From Bosea sp. ANAM02 (GTDB lineage: Bacteria > Pseudomonadota > Alphaproteobacteria > Rhizobiales > Beijerinckiaceae): a stretch of 64,000 nt of DNA. The translations under genes were made by a program, and so were the position numbers. The notes beneath the pieces are model-generated. The model saw only the letters and a program-made list of their open reading frames with translations. It did no database searches and was not told the origin of the DNA. The first letter of the stretch is position 1. Each line of letters begins with the position of its first letter. The stretch covers positions 3,128,001-3,192,000 of the forward strand of contig NZ_AP022848.1 in assembly GCF_011764485.1 (NCBI RefSeq), read 5' to 3'. Below are positions 50,007 to 59,055 of the stretch, piece after piece.

Positions 50007-50417
50007 ATGACTCTCAAGCTGATCTATCCGACGCTGGCGATGATCTTCTGGATCTTCGTGGTCGGCGTCATCATGGCCCTGCGCCGCAAGGCCGCCTTCA
50101 CCAGCGGCGCCGTTCGTCCGGACGAGGTGGCGGTCTCGACCGAGCGCTATCCGGTTCCGGCACGGCTGGCCGCCGCGAACTTCACCAATCAGTTCGAAAC
50201 GCCGGTGATCTTCTTCGCGGTCGTGATGATCGCGATGGAGACGGGCGCGACCGGCTACGCCATGGCGCTCCTCGCCTGGCTCTATGTCGCCACCCGCGTC
50301 ATCCACACCTTCATCCATGTCGGCCCCAACGCATTGCCGTTGCGCGGCGCGGTCTACGGCATCGGCATCATCGCGCTGTTCTGCATGTGGCTCGGCGTCC
50401 TGATCTCCGTCCTCTGA
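50007..50417 (+). CDS. MAPEG family membrane protein
   Basis: 136 residues with four predicted transmembrane helices (LIYPTLAMIFWIFVVGVIMAL onwards). ERYPVPARLAAANFTNQFETPVIFFA is the MAPEG pattern (membrane-associated proteins in eicosanoid and glutathione metabolism). Bacterial members are of mostly unknown function, some glutathione-linked. The start MTLKLIYPT lies 70 bases after guaB. Confidence 0.85.
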   Translation: MTLKLIYPTLAMIFWIFVVGVIMALRRKAAFTSGAVRPDEVAVSTERYPVPARLAAANFTNQFETPVIFFAVVMIAMETGATGYAMALLAWLYVATRVIHTFIHVGPNALPLRGAVYGIGIIALFCMWLGVLISVL

Positions 50418-50560
50418 ACCGAATCTGCGGTCCTCGCTGCCGTTAAGCATGCCTTCCGTTTCCGGGGGGGACAGCGCCCGGAGGCGTTGAAGCTTAACGA
50501 AAAGTAAACTACACCCCGAATGGCGGCGGACGGTGGACAAGCGTAGTTTGGAGTGACGCG

Positions 50561-51664
50561 ATGTTGCGTGTCCGTGAAGTCCCGGCGCGGGTTTTCGCCC
50601 GCGACGGCGATGGTGTGGCTGCCGTTCCCGGCAAGGCGAAGATGATGCGGCGCAACCCGAGGGCGCGCCTGCTGGCGCTTGCCGCGCTCGGGGTCGCACT
50701 CGGCTCCGGCGGCATGGTTCTGACAGCGTCGATGGTCCAGGCCGAGAGCGAGGGCAGTGCGCGCGAGTTCCTGATCCAGGAAGCCGCGCGCCGCGAACGG
50801 ACGCGCGTGCAGAACCCGACCTATAGCTCGGCCCGTCATGCCCCGCAGGCCAATGCCTATGCTCCGGCCGGCAATGGCTGGCGCCTGCCGCTGATGCAGG
50901 TCCGGCCGGACGGTCGCATCGCCCACCCGCCGATCGAGCTCAACCCCTTTCGGAAATCGCCTCACAAGAGCGCCGACCGGAAGCGCAGGCCTGCCGGCAC
51001 GGCCGCTGCCTCGCTCGATGCGGTCACCGGCGCCGCGGACCGCGCCCAGACCTTCTGCGTACGTCTCTGCGACGGCTTCCACGCCCCGATCGGCTATGTC
51101 CGCTCGTCCAGTGACATGAAGGCCCATGAAGCACTCTGCACGGCGATGAACCCGGGCGTTCCGGTCAAGGTCTTCAGGATGGCCGCCGGCGCGACCAGCA
51201 TCGCCGATGCCGTCGCCGCCGACGGCAAGCGCTATGGCGCCCTGCCGATGGCCTTCAGCCACGAGACGGCGGCCGATCCGGCCTGTCGCCCGGCCATCGT
51301 CCAGGCTGGCGAGCGGCGGGTCTCCCTGCTGCGCGACATCACCTTGCGGCCGGGCGACAGCGTCGTGCTCGACGGCAAGGTCTCGACCTTCGCCGGCAGC
51401 ACGAGCTGGCCCTATAGCCGGCGCGACTTCCGCGATTTCCGCACGGCGTCGGAGCTCAGCAAGGCGCAGCGCCGGCAGATCGATCAGCAGGTCGGCATTT
51501 CCCGTATGGAAGCCCAGGCCCGCAGCGTCCGGCGCCAGATGCGGGTCCGCGAAGCTCAGCTCCGGGACGATACCGTCGCCAGCGACGCCGTGCTGCGCGG
51601 AACGGTCGAGCCGACCACGCGCGAGCCGGTGCGCCTAATCCCGCTCACATTGCCCTCACGGTAG
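50561..51664 (+). CDS. DUF2865 domain protein, membrane-anchored or exported
   Basis: 367 residues. A basic N-terminus precedes a hydrophobic segment (LLALAALGVALGSGGMVLTASMVQAES), either an uncleaved anchor or signal peptide. The DUF2865 domain starts FCVRLCDGFHAPIGYVRSSSDMKAHEALCTAMNPG and includes DPACRPAIVQ. The four cysteines in this domain are characteristic. It is confined to Rhizobiales as far as I know. Function unknown; a cell-envelope role is a guess. Confidence 0.85.
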   Translation: MLRVREVPARVFARDGDGVAAVPGKAKMMRRNPRARLLALAALGVALGSGGMVLTASMVQAESEGSAREFLIQEAARRERTRVQNPTYSSARHAPQANAYAPAGNGWRLPLMQVRPDGRIAHPPIELNPFRKSPHKSADRKRRPAGTAAASLDAVTGAADRAQTFCVRLCDGFHAPIGYVRSSSDMKAHEALCTAMNPGVPVKVFRMAAGATSIADAVAADGKRYGALPMAFSHETAADPACRPAIVQAGERRVSLLRDITLRPGDSVVLDGKVSTFAGSTSWPYSRRDFRDFRTASELSKAQRRQIDQQVGISRMEAQARSVRRQMRVREAQLRDDTVASDAVLRGTVEPTTREPVRLIPLTLPSR

Positions 51665-51698
51665 GCCGCTCTCGGTATCTACTCGGGCCGATCCTGCC

Positions 51699-51791
51699 CG
51701 TCATGCTCGCCCTTGTGGCGAGCATCCATGTCTTGAACCCCGAGCCCGACCAGCGAAGACGTGGATGGTCGGGACAGGCCCGACCATGACG
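51699..51791. repeat. Dispersed palindromic repeat, CGTCAT-type, copy 6
   Basis: Begins CGTCATGCTCGCCC and ends GGCCCGACCATGACG, with inner GTCTTGAACCCCGAGCCCG. It matches the inner part of copy 3 (ATGCTCGCC..CAAGGGCGAGCAT and GTCGGG..CCCGAC). It lies after the DUF2865 gene. Confidence 0.75.
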
Positions 51792-51949
51792 GGAAGCGTC
51801 GTGTTCATGGCTCCCGGGTTCGCGTCCGAGACATCGTGGGCGCTGGCATAGCCCCCGTGATTGACGGGAAACCTCCGGCTTCGCCCGCGACAGGTCGTCC
51901 CATCAGAAAGACGTACGACCGGGGCGTGTCCGAAATCCCTTCGTCTTTC

Positions 51950-52030
51950 CAAGGCAATGTCCGGTTTATTAGAACTCGTCGAAATAAGAGGAAAACTAGA
52001 ATTCCTATAAGACATTGATATCAAAGGAAT
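51950..52030 (+). promoter_or_regulatory. AT-rich upstream region of the iron-uptake genes
   Basis: A sharply AT-rich island in otherwise GC-rich DNA. It contains TTATTAGAAC...GAAATAAG and the short palindrome TAGAATTCCTA. Iron regulators of Rhizobiales (Irr, RirA) bind AT-rich dyads before such genes, but I cannot claim a consensus match. It likely contains the promoter of the ferric-binding protein gene. Confidence 0.4.
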
Positions 52031-52105
52031 ACTTCATTGACGCTCCGCAGACGGCGTTCTATCGCTCGCCCATCGCGCTGATCGCGCCCACGACGGAGCA
52101 GAAGA

Positions 52106-53116
52106 ATGATCGCAAAGACCCATCTCCACGCCCTGGCGCTGTCCTCCTGCCTTCTGGCCGCCCCGGCCTTCGCGCAGGATGTGAACCTCTACACCACCCG
52201 CGAGCCGGCGCTGCTCAACCCGGTACTGGAAGCCTTCACCAAGGACACCGGCATCAAGGTCAACGCGGTCTTCCTGAAGGACGGCCTGCAGGAGCGCATC
52301 AAGGCCGAGGGCGCCAACAGCCCGGCCGACATCATGCTGATGGTCGATGTCGGCGAGATCAACGCCGCGGTCGATGCCGGCATCACCCAGCCGATCAAGT
52401 CGGACGTCGTCGACAAGACCGTCCCGGCGCAGCTTCGCCCCGACAACAACTGGGTCACCCTGACCAAGCGCGCCCGCGTCGTCGTCGTCTCCAAGGAGCG
52501 CATCAAGCAGGACGCGATCAGCTATGAGGACCTCGCCGATCCCAAGTGGAAGGGCAAGTTCTGCATCCGCGCCGGCCAGCACCCGTACAACAACGCGCTG
52601 TTCGCGGCCTATCTCGCCCATCACGGCGCCGAGAAGACCGAGGCCTGGCTCAAGGCCCTGCGCGCCAATGCGGCCCGCAAGCCCGGCGGCGGCGACCGCG
52701 ACGTCGCCCGCGACATCCAGTCCGGGCTCTGCGACATCGCCATCATCAACACCTACTATATCGGGCTGATGAGCCAGGCGAAGAACGAGCAGAAGGGCTG
52801 GTTCGACGCGATCAAGCCGCTCAAGACCACCTTCGCCGGCGGCGGCACCCATGTGAACGTTTCGGCCGCGGCGCTCGCCAAGAACGCCCCGAACAAGGCG
52901 AACGCCGTCAAGCTGGTCGAGTACATGCTCGGCGACAAGGCCCAGGCGCTCTACGCGAACGGCAATTTCGAGTTCCCCGTCAACGCCACGGTGACCGACT
53001 CCGCCGCCGTCAAGCTGCTCGGCGCGGTCACGCCGGACAAGCTGACGCTGTCCGAAGTCGCCAAGCAGCGCAAGGCCGCGGCCAACCTCGTCGACAAGGT
53101 CGGCTTCGACAATTGA
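52106..53116 (+). CDS. Ferric iron ABC transporter substrate-binding protein (FbpA/FutA-like)
   Basis: 336 residues. The signal peptide ends APAFAQ, so it is periplasmic. VNLYTTREPALLNPVLEAFTKDTGIKV opens a class of Fe3+-binding proteins; the probable iron-binding tyrosines are in YTTREP and in NTYYIGLM. GKFCIRAGQHPYNNALF and PVNATV are also typical. It delivers ferric iron to the permease that follows. GGAGCAGAAG precedes the ATG. It is preceded by an AT-rich regulatory region. Confidence 0.9.
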   Translation: MIAKTHLHALALSSCLLAAPAFAQDVNLYTTREPALLNPVLEAFTKDTGIKVNAVFLKDGLQERIKAEGANSPADIMLMVDVGEINAAVDAGITQPIKSDVVDKTVPAQLRPDNNWVTLTKRARVVVVSKERIKQDAISYEDLADPKWKGKFCIRAGQHPYNNALFAAYLAHHGAEKTEAWLKALRANAARKPGGGDRDVARDIQSGLCDIAIINTYYIGLMSQAKNEQKGWFDAIKPLKTTFAGGGTHVNVSAAALAKNAPNKANAVKLVEYMLGDKAQALYANGNFEFPVNATVTDSAAVKLLGAVTPDKLTLSEVAKQRKAAANLVDKVGFDN

Positions 53117-54798
53117 GCCTGAGTCACCAGCTCGGCACTGCACGACGGTCGCCATTCGCGTGGCGGCCGTCGACGCGTTTCGCCTATGCCGCCATGGCCG
53201 GCGCGGCGCTCGTGCTGCTGCCGCTGCTTGCGCTCGTCGCGACGGCCTTCTCCTCGCGGCAGGCCGCCGAGATCTGGCCGCATCTCGCGGCGAACGTCCT
53301 GCCGACGGCCCTCGCCCAGACGAGCCTGCTGCTCGCCGGCGTCGGCATCGCCTGCGCCGTCATCGGCGTCGGCACCGCCTGGCTGGTGACGCAATATGAT
53401 TTCCCCGGGCGGCGCTCGCTGGAATGGCTGCTCGTGCTGCCACTGGCGCTGCCGACCTATCTGACCGCCTATATCTATGTCGAGTTCCTCGGCTTTCAGG
53501 GGCCGCTCCAGAGCGCGTTGCGCGCCGCGACCGGCTGGCGCTCGCTGCGCGACTACTGGTTTCCCGATCCGCGCAACCTGCCGGGCGCGATCGCGATCAT
53601 GGCGATCGTGCTCTATCCTTACGTCTATCTCAGCACCCGCGCGCTCTTCAGCGTGCAGGGCGCCAGTATCGTCGAAGCCGCGCGCAATCTCGGCGCCGCT
53701 CCCGGCCGGCTGTTCTGGTACATCGGCCTGCCGCTCGCGCGCCCGGCTCTCGCCGCCGGCCTGACGCTCGTCCTGCTGGAGACGCTCAACGATATCGGTG
53801 CCACCGAATATCTCGGCGTGAGATCCCTGACGCTCTCGATCTACACGACCTGGGTCAATCGCGGCTCGCTACCTGGCGCGGCCCAGATCGCCTGCGTCAT
53901 GCTGCTGATCGTCTTCGCCCTGATCCTCGTCGAAAGGAAGCTGCGCGGGCAGAGGCGCTTCGCCCTGCCGGTGCGCCAGCCGCGGCCGGTGACGCGCCGG
54001 CCGCTGCAGGGGCGCAGCGCCGTCCTGGCCGCCCTCGCCTGCGCGCTGCCCGTACTCTTCGGTGCCGCCCTGCCGATCGGCTACCTCGTCACCGAGATCC
54101 TGCGGCGGGGCCTGTTGGCGCAGGTCGACACGGCACTGCTGCGCCTGCTCGGCAATGCGCTCCTGCTGTCCGGCCTCGCCGCGGTGCTGGTGGTGGCGCT
54201 GGGGCTCGCGATCGCGACCGCCGGCCGCACCGGCCGCGAGACCTGGCTGAAGCCGCTCGCCCGCATCGCCAGCCTCGGCTACGCCGTGCCCGGCACCGTA
54301 CTGGCGCTCGGCCTGCTCATCCCGATCGCCGCCTTCGACAACCTGCTCGCCGATGCCGCATCCGCCCTGTTCGGCCTCAAGCCCGGCCTGATCCTGATCG
54401 GTTCCGGCGCGGCGCTGGTCATCGCCTATACCGTACGCTTCCTCGCCATCGGCGTTTCCGGCGTGGAGAGCGGATTGTCGCGCGTCTCGCCGCGGATCGA
54501 CGATGCCGCGCGCGCCCTCGGTGCCGCCGGCCCGGAGGTGCTCAGGCGAATCCATTGGCCGCTGGCGCGCCCAGCCATCGCGGCGGCGGCGTTGCTCGTC
54601 TTCGTCGACTGCCTCAAGGAATTGCCGGCGACGTTGCTGCTGCGCCCCCTGAACATCGACACGCTGGCGACCGTGGTCTACGGCCACGCGTCGCGCGGCG
54701 TCTTCGAGGATGGCGCGCTGGCGGCGGTGCTGATCATCCTCGCCGGCCTCTATCCGGCCTTCATCCTCGCGAAAACCGGAACAGATCGCGCGGGATAG
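53113..54798 (+). CDS. Ferric iron ABC transporter permease (FbpB-like)
   Basis: 561 residues from TTG 53113, which overlaps the binding-protein stop (TTGA). About twelve transmembrane helices lie in two fused permease halves. Each half carries an EAA loop: EAARNLGAAPGRLFWYIGLPLARP and DAARALGAAGPEVLRRIHWPLARP. An ATG at 53191 would remove the basic N-terminus. No ATPase (FbpC) gene follows; the next gene is AsmA-like. The transporter must borrow an ATPase encoded elsewhere. Confidence 0.9.
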   Translation: MSLSHQLGTARRSPFAWRPSTRFAYAAMAGAALVLLPLLALVATAFSSRQAAEIWPHLAANVLPTALAQTSLLLAGVGIACAVIGVGTAWLVTQYDFPGRRSLEWLLVLPLALPTYLTAYIYVEFLGFQGPLQSALRAATGWRSLRDYWFPDPRNLPGAIAIMAIVLYPYVYLSTRALFSVQGASIVEAARNLGAAPGRLFWYIGLPLARPALAAGLTLVLLETLNDIGATEYLGVRSLTLSIYTTWVNRGSLPGAAQIACVMLLIVFALILVERKLRGQRRFALPVRQPRPVTRRPLQGRSAVLAALACALPVLFGAALPIGYLVTEILRRGLLAQVDTALLRLLGNALLLSGLAAVLVVALGLAIATAGRTGRETWLKPLARIASLGYAVPGTVLALGLLIPIAAFDNLLADAASALFGLKPGLILIGSGAALVIAYTVRFLAIGVSGVESGLSRVSPRIDDAARALGAAGPEVLRRIHWPLARPAIAAAALLVFVDCLKELPATLLLRPLNIDTLATVVYGHASRGVFEDGALAAVLIILAGLYPAFILAKTGTDRAG

Positions 54799-54894
54799 CC
54801 GGCTTTCCCGCCTCGACAAGCCTTCTTCGTCGGCCTAAACCCTGTCCCGCCAGGGGGCTGGCTGACTTTCGGCCCGGTGCCGATTCGGAAGTCC

Positions 54895-56649
54895 ATGACC
54901 AGACGCGCCGCGATCATCGCCTTCAGTCTCGTCGTCGCCATCGGCCTGCTCGGCATGCAGTCCTGGGACGTCGCGCTCGGCCGCGTCCAGCGCGGCGCGA
55001 TCCAGGCGATCGAGGAGCGGACCGGCTTCGTCGTCAAGGCGATCGAACGGGCCGAGATCGCGTTCCTGCCCCTCCCCCGCATCAGCCTGTCCCAGGTCAG
55101 CTTCATCCAGCGTGACGGCGTCCTTGCCGGCGAGGCCGTGCGGGTCAAGGCGCATCTGCGCCTGCTGCCGCTGTTCAGCGGACGGATCAGCTTCGACCGG
55201 GTGGACCTGGTCGCGCCCCGGATCGACATTGCCGTCCCCGCCGGGAGCGACGGCATCACCGAGTGGCTCAGCCCCGCGCTTGCCGAATTCGAGCAGTTGC
55301 AACGCCAGAGCAAGATCGTCGTCAGCGCAGGCTCCGTCTTCCTGCGCGCCGATGGCGCGATCCAGAGCGTCGTGCGCGATATCGATCTCGTCATCGACGA
55401 GCGCAGCGGAAATCAGCCTCTCGCCCTGTCGGGCTCGCTGAACTGGCGCGGCGTCCCGACGGACCTGAGCCTGCTCTGGCCGATGGCCGGCGGCAGCGCC
55501 AAGGCGTCCCTGTCGGCGACCTCCTCCCTGCTGAAGCTGCGCTTCGACGGCACCCGGTCCGGCCCCGGCGAGCCCGTGATCAGCGGTCCGCTCGTCCTGT
55601 CGACGCCGTCGCTGCCGAAGCTGCTGGGCTGGTTCGGCGAGGAATCGCGCCTTGGTTCGGCCCTCGGCGCCGCCGCCGTCTCCGCCGATATCCAGGTGAA
55701 GCCGCGCGAGGTCTCGTTCAACAGCGCCGTCGTCAATCTCGACGGCGAGCGCCTCGACGGCGCGATGAAGCTCGCGGAAAGCGGGGGACGCTTCGCGCTG
55801 TCCGGCACGCTGGCGGGCGCGACGCTCGATCTCGGCCGCATTCTCGACCGCCTTCCGGTCCCGGTGTTCGATGTCGCGGACACCGTCCCTTTCGATCTCG
55901 GCGCCTGGACCGCGCGCGATATCGACCTGCGAATCTCCGTCGACGCTGCCCGCCTGAAAGGCGCCAGGCTCAACGACGTCGCGACCTATGTGCTCGTCAG
56001 GAAGGGGCGCTTCGAGACCGGTCTGGTCCGTGCCGGCGCCTATGGCGGCAGCGTCAAGGGGCGCCTGCTTGCAACTGCCGCACCGGCCGGCATCGACATC
56101 AAGCTTCAGGCCGGGCTCGACAAGGTGAATATCGGCCAGGCGGCATCCGACCTGCCGCAGCTCGGGCGCCTCAGCGGCACCGGCAACGCCCAGCTCGTCC
56201 TCGATGGTGTCGGCAATACCTTCGACGAGTTGCTGGGCTCGTTCACCGGCCGCATCAATCTGGCGGCCCGGCAGGGCGAGATCGGCGGCGTCGCCTTCGG
56301 CGAGTTGCTCCGCCGCGCCGAGCGCAGCCCGATCCAGGCCCTGCGCGACTGGCGGCAAGGCAAGACGCCCTATGAGAGCATCAGCGCCAATGCCGGGATC
56401 GCCGGCGGCATTCTCGCCCTGACCGAGGCGCAGATGACCGGCCAGAACTACCGCTTCAGCATCGCCGGCAGCGCCGCGCTGCGCCCCCGCACGCTCGACA
56501 TGACCGCGCTGCTCGCCTCTCCGAACGGCGCGACGAAGCTGCCGTTCGTCCTCAAGGGCCCGGTCGATGCGCCGGCCTTCGAGATCGAGACCGAGGCCTT
56601 CCTGAGCCCGGCCGGCGCCGCCCTCGTGCCGACCCTGCTGACGCGCTGA
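54895..56649 (+). CDS. AsmA-family envelope protein
   Basis: 584 residues. A single N-terminal transmembrane helix (AAIIAFSLVVAIGLLGMQSW) anchors a large periplasmic beta-rich domain. AsmA features are RTGFVVKAIERAEIAFLPLPRISLSQVSF near the start and a C-terminal half with GTGNAQLVLDGVGNTFDELLGSFTGRINLAARQGEIGGV. Family members bridge inner and outer membranes and move or organise phospholipids; this is inferred. GTG 54877 is an alternative start six codons earlier. It is probably not part of the iron operon. Confidence 0.85.
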   Translation: MTRRAAIIAFSLVVAIGLLGMQSWDVALGRVQRGAIQAIEERTGFVVKAIERAEIAFLPLPRISLSQVSFIQRDGVLAGEAVRVKAHLRLLPLFSGRISFDRVDLVAPRIDIAVPAGSDGITEWLSPALAEFEQLQRQSKIVVSAGSVFLRADGAIQSVVRDIDLVIDERSGNQPLALSGSLNWRGVPTDLSLLWPMAGGSAKASLSATSSLLKLRFDGTRSGPGEPVISGPLVLSTPSLPKLLGWFGEESRLGSALGAAAVSADIQVKPREVSFNSAVVNLDGERLDGAMKLAESGGRFALSGTLAGATLDLGRILDRLPVPVFDVADTVPFDLGAWTARDIDLRISVDAARLKGARLNDVATYVLVRKGRFETGLVRAGAYGGSVKGRLLATAAPAGIDIKLQAGLDKVNIGQAASDLPQLGRLSGTGNAQLVLDGVGNTFDELLGSFTGRINLAARQGEIGGVAFGELLRRAERSPIQALRDWRQGKTPYESISANAGIAGGILALTEAQMTGQNYRFSIAGSAALRPRTLDMTALLASPNGATKLPFVLKGPVDAPAFEIETEAFLSPAGAALVPTLLTR

Positions 56650-56727
56650 CGCTTCCCGCTTTCGCGTTTCCCCGAAATCCGCTCTGATGCGGGTGGACCT
56701 TGTTGCGGCGGCGGGAGGGATATCGCG

Positions 56728-57906
56728 ATGAAGACGTGGATCATGGGCGCTCTCGCCCTGGCAGGATGGATGACGGCAGGCATGGCCGAGGCGCAGGATC
56801 TGGCGGTCGAGAAGAAGGTCTTCGAGATCCCGAGCTTCACGACCCAGAGCGGGCGCACGCTGAAGAACGTCCGCGTCGGCTGGGAGAGCTACGGCACGCT
56901 CAACGCCGACAAATCCAACGCCGTGCTGATCTGCCATTTCTTCTCGGGCAATTCGCACGCCGCCGGCAAATATGCGGCCAGCGACCCGGCGCCGGGCTAC
57001 TGGGACGCGATCATCGGCCCGGGCAAGGCGATCGACACCGAAAAATACTTCGTCCTGTCCTCCGACACGCTGGTGAACCTCAACACCGGCGACCCCAAGA
57101 CCACGACGACCGGCCCGGCCTCGACCAATCCCGATACCGGCAAGCCCTACGGGCTCGACTTCCCCATCGTCACGATCCGCGACTTCGTCGAGGTCCAGAA
57201 GGCGCTGGTCGAAAGCCTCGGGATCAAGAAGCTCGCACTGGTCGCCGGCCCCTCGATGGGCTCGCTCCAGACCTTCGAATGGGCGGCGAGCCATCCCGAG
57301 ATGGTCGCCAAGGCCATGCCGGTGATCGGCGCCGGCGAAGCCGACGCGATGCTGATCGCCTGGCTCGACGTCTGGGCCGCGCCCATTCTCGTCGATCCCA
57401 ACTGGAATAATGGCGATTATTACGGCAAGGCACCGCCGCTCGCCGGCCTCGCCAAGGCGCTGACGGCGGTGACGCTGCAGGCCAATCATCAGGACTGGGC
57501 CAACGCCACCTTCGGCCGCCGCCCGGCCAAGGAGGGCGAGGAGCCCGGCAAGGCCCTCGCCAACAAGTTCCAGGTCCAGAGCGTGCTCGACAATGCCGGC
57601 ATGGCCCGCGCGAAGCTCTCAGACGCCAATCACTTCCTCTATCTCGTCAAGGCGAACCAGCTCTTCGCCGCCGGCGGCACCTCGCTGGCCGACGGCATGG
57701 CGAAGATCAAGGCCCCGATGCTGCTGATCACCCAGCCGAAGGACCTCGTCTTCACCCCCGACATGGTCGCGACCACGGTGAAGGCGGCTAAGGCGGCCGG
57801 ACGCGACATCACCCATGCCACCATCGACGGCTCACGCGGCCATCTCGACGGCGTGATGTCGATGAAGCAGGCCGAGGGCGCGATCCGGGACTTCCTGGAG
57901 AAGTGA
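56728..57906 (+). CDS. Exported MetX-like alpha/beta hydrolase (homoserine O-acetyltransferase family)
   Basis: 392 residues. The N-terminus (MKTWIMGALALAGWMTAGMAEA) looks like a cleavable signal peptide, unusual because MetX is cytoplasmic. The fold is MetX-like: VRVGWESYGTLNADKSNAVLICHFFSG, the nucleophile Ser176 in AGPSMGSLQTFEWA, acid Asp in PKDLVFTPDM and His in SRGHLDG. Methionine synthesis is doubtful if it is periplasmic; a hydrolase or acyltransferase role is more likely. No met genes are adjacent. Confidence 0.8.
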   Translation: MKTWIMGALALAGWMTAGMAEAQDLAVEKKVFEIPSFTTQSGRTLKNVRVGWESYGTLNADKSNAVLICHFFSGNSHAAGKYAASDPAPGYWDAIIGPGKAIDTEKYFVLSSDTLVNLNTGDPKTTTTGPASTNPDTGKPYGLDFPIVTIRDFVEVQKALVESLGIKKLALVAGPSMGSLQTFEWAASHPEMVAKAMPVIGAGEADAMLIAWLDVWAAPILVDPNWNNGDYYGKAPPLAGLAKALTAVTLQANHQDWANATFGRRPAKEGEEPGKALANKFQVQSVLDNAGMARAKLSDANHFLYLVKANQLFAAGGTSLADGMAKIKAPMLLITQPKDLVFTPDMVATTVKAAKAAGRDITHATIDGSRGHLDGVMSMKQAEGAIRDFLEK

Positions 57907-57917
57907 CGGTCTCCGAC

Positions 57918-58021
57918 CGTCATGCTCGGGCTTGACCCGAGCATCTCGTGAAGGAGGCACGCGGGAGCCTCCTTCGGAATGAGATTCTCGGGTCTCCGCT
58001 GCGCTCCGCCCGAGAATGACG
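57918..58021. repeat. Dispersed palindromic repeat, CGTCAT-type, copy 7
   Basis: Begins CGTCATGCTCGGGC and ends CCGAGAATGACG, with an internal GAGGCACGCGGGAGCCTC stem. Located between the convergent MetX-like and clpP2 genes. Confidence 0.8.
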
Positions 58022-58033
58022 ACCAGTGGCCAC

Positions 58034-58645
58034 TTAAGCCGCTGCCGGCTCCTCCATCCGGTGGACGATCCGGTCGATCAGGCCCCATTCCAGCGCCTCT
58101 TCCGCCGTCATGAAGCGGTCGCGGTCGAGCGTGCGCTCGACCTCCTCGTAGCTGCGCCCGCAATGCTCGGCATAGAGCTGGGTCAGGCGATGCTTGGTCT
58201 GCCGCATCTCCTCGGCGTGGATGAAAATATCGGAGGCCTGCCCCTGGAAGCCGCCGAGCGGCTGGTGGACATGCAGGCTGGCATTGGGCAGCGCCCCGCG
58301 CTCGCCGGGCTCGCCAGCCATCAGCAGGAACGAGCCCATCGAGCGCGCCGTGCCCATGCACAGCGTATGCACGGGCGAGCGGATGTAGCGCATCGTGTCG
58401 TACATGGCGAAGCCGCTCGTCACGACGCCGCCCGGCGAGTTGATGTAGAGATGGATCGGCTTCTTCGGGTTCTCCGCCTCGAGGAAGAGAAGCTGCGCGC
58501 AGACCAGCGCGCTCATCGCGTCGTTGACCTCGCCATTCAGGAAGATAATCCGCTCGCGCAGCAGCCGCGAGTAGATGTCGAACGAGCGCTCCCCACGGCT
58601 CGACTGCTCGACGACCATAGGGACGAGTTGCATCGCTTCGCGCAT
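58034..58645 (-). CDS. Second ClpP-type protease subunit (ClpP2)
   Basis: 203 residues, clearly homologous to ClpP1 at 14691 but divergent. The triad is intact: Ser102 in GTARSMGS (GQAASMGS in ClpP1), His127 in HVHQPLGG and Asp176 in [11 protein letters not shown]. The N-terminus [22 protein letters not shown] lacks the DPIETYNN segment. No ATPase gene is beside it. It may form a mixed or separate proteolytic chamber, as reported for bacteria with two ClpPs; that is inference. Confidence 0.9.
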   Translation of the reverse strand: MREAMQLVPMVVEQSSRGERSFDIYSRLLRERIIFLNGEVNDAMSALVCAQLLFLEAENPKKPIHLYINSPGGVVTSGFAMYDTMRYIRSPVHTLCMGTARSMGSFLLMAGEPGERGALPNASLHVHQPLGGFQGQASDIFIHAEEMRQTKHRLTQLYAEHCGRSYEEVERTLDRDRFMTAEEALEWGLIDRIVHRMEEPAAA

Positions 58646-58695
58646 CGGCGAACTCCAGAGTTTAGGATGTGGATGGATGGTGGTTTCGCGCCGCC

Positions 58696-59055
58696 TCAGG
58701 CGGCGGCGCGCATCACCGGCGGCGCATTGCCGTTCGCAGGGGTCAATGGTCGCCCGACACGGGTATCGGTCAATTCATGGATCACATGCAGGCTGGACCC
58801 GCCGCTGTCACCGGCTCCGACCCGGAAGGTGACCACGCTTTCGAGAAAGGGCGGCTCGCTGTCGCGCATCCGGTAGCGCAGCGCCTCCCCCGGCGTGACG
58901 ACGCTCGGCTCGGGATCGGCCAGCTCCGCCTCGGGCAGCCAATGTTCGCGCAGGCCCGGCGTGCTGAGCGCGCGCCAGAGCTTCTCGGGCGGCTCGTCGA
59001 ACTGGAATTCGAAGACGAGAGGATCGATCGCCGCTTGACCGTCGTCACCGCTCAT
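58696..59055 (-). CDS. SRPBCC (AHSA1-like) domain protein
   Basis: 119 residues. [27 protein letters not shown] is the AHSA1/START-like opening, with [23 protein letters not shown] as a central strand pair. These small lipid- or ligand-binding folds are often partners of ArsR regulators. Its ATG overlaps the stop of the upstream arsR gene by four bases (ATGA), implying coupled translation. Function unknown. Confidence 0.85.
   Translation of the reverse strand: MSGDDGQAAIDPLVFEFQFDEPPEKLWRALSTPGLREHWLPEAELADPEPSVVTPGEALRYRMRDSEPPFLESVVTFRVGAGDSGGSSLHVIHELTDTRVGRPLTPANGNAPPVMRAAA

Noticed and set aside
56650..56727. SAM riboswitch ahead of the MetX-like gene
   Set aside because: The leader is only 78 bases, and I see no SAM-I or SAM-II core; the protein also appears exported rather than part of methionine synthesis.
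54835..57489. An 884-codon open frame on the minus strand opposite the AsmA and MetX-like genes
   Set aside because: It spans two well-supported plus-strand genes and shows only Arg/Asp/Gly-rich shadow sequence.
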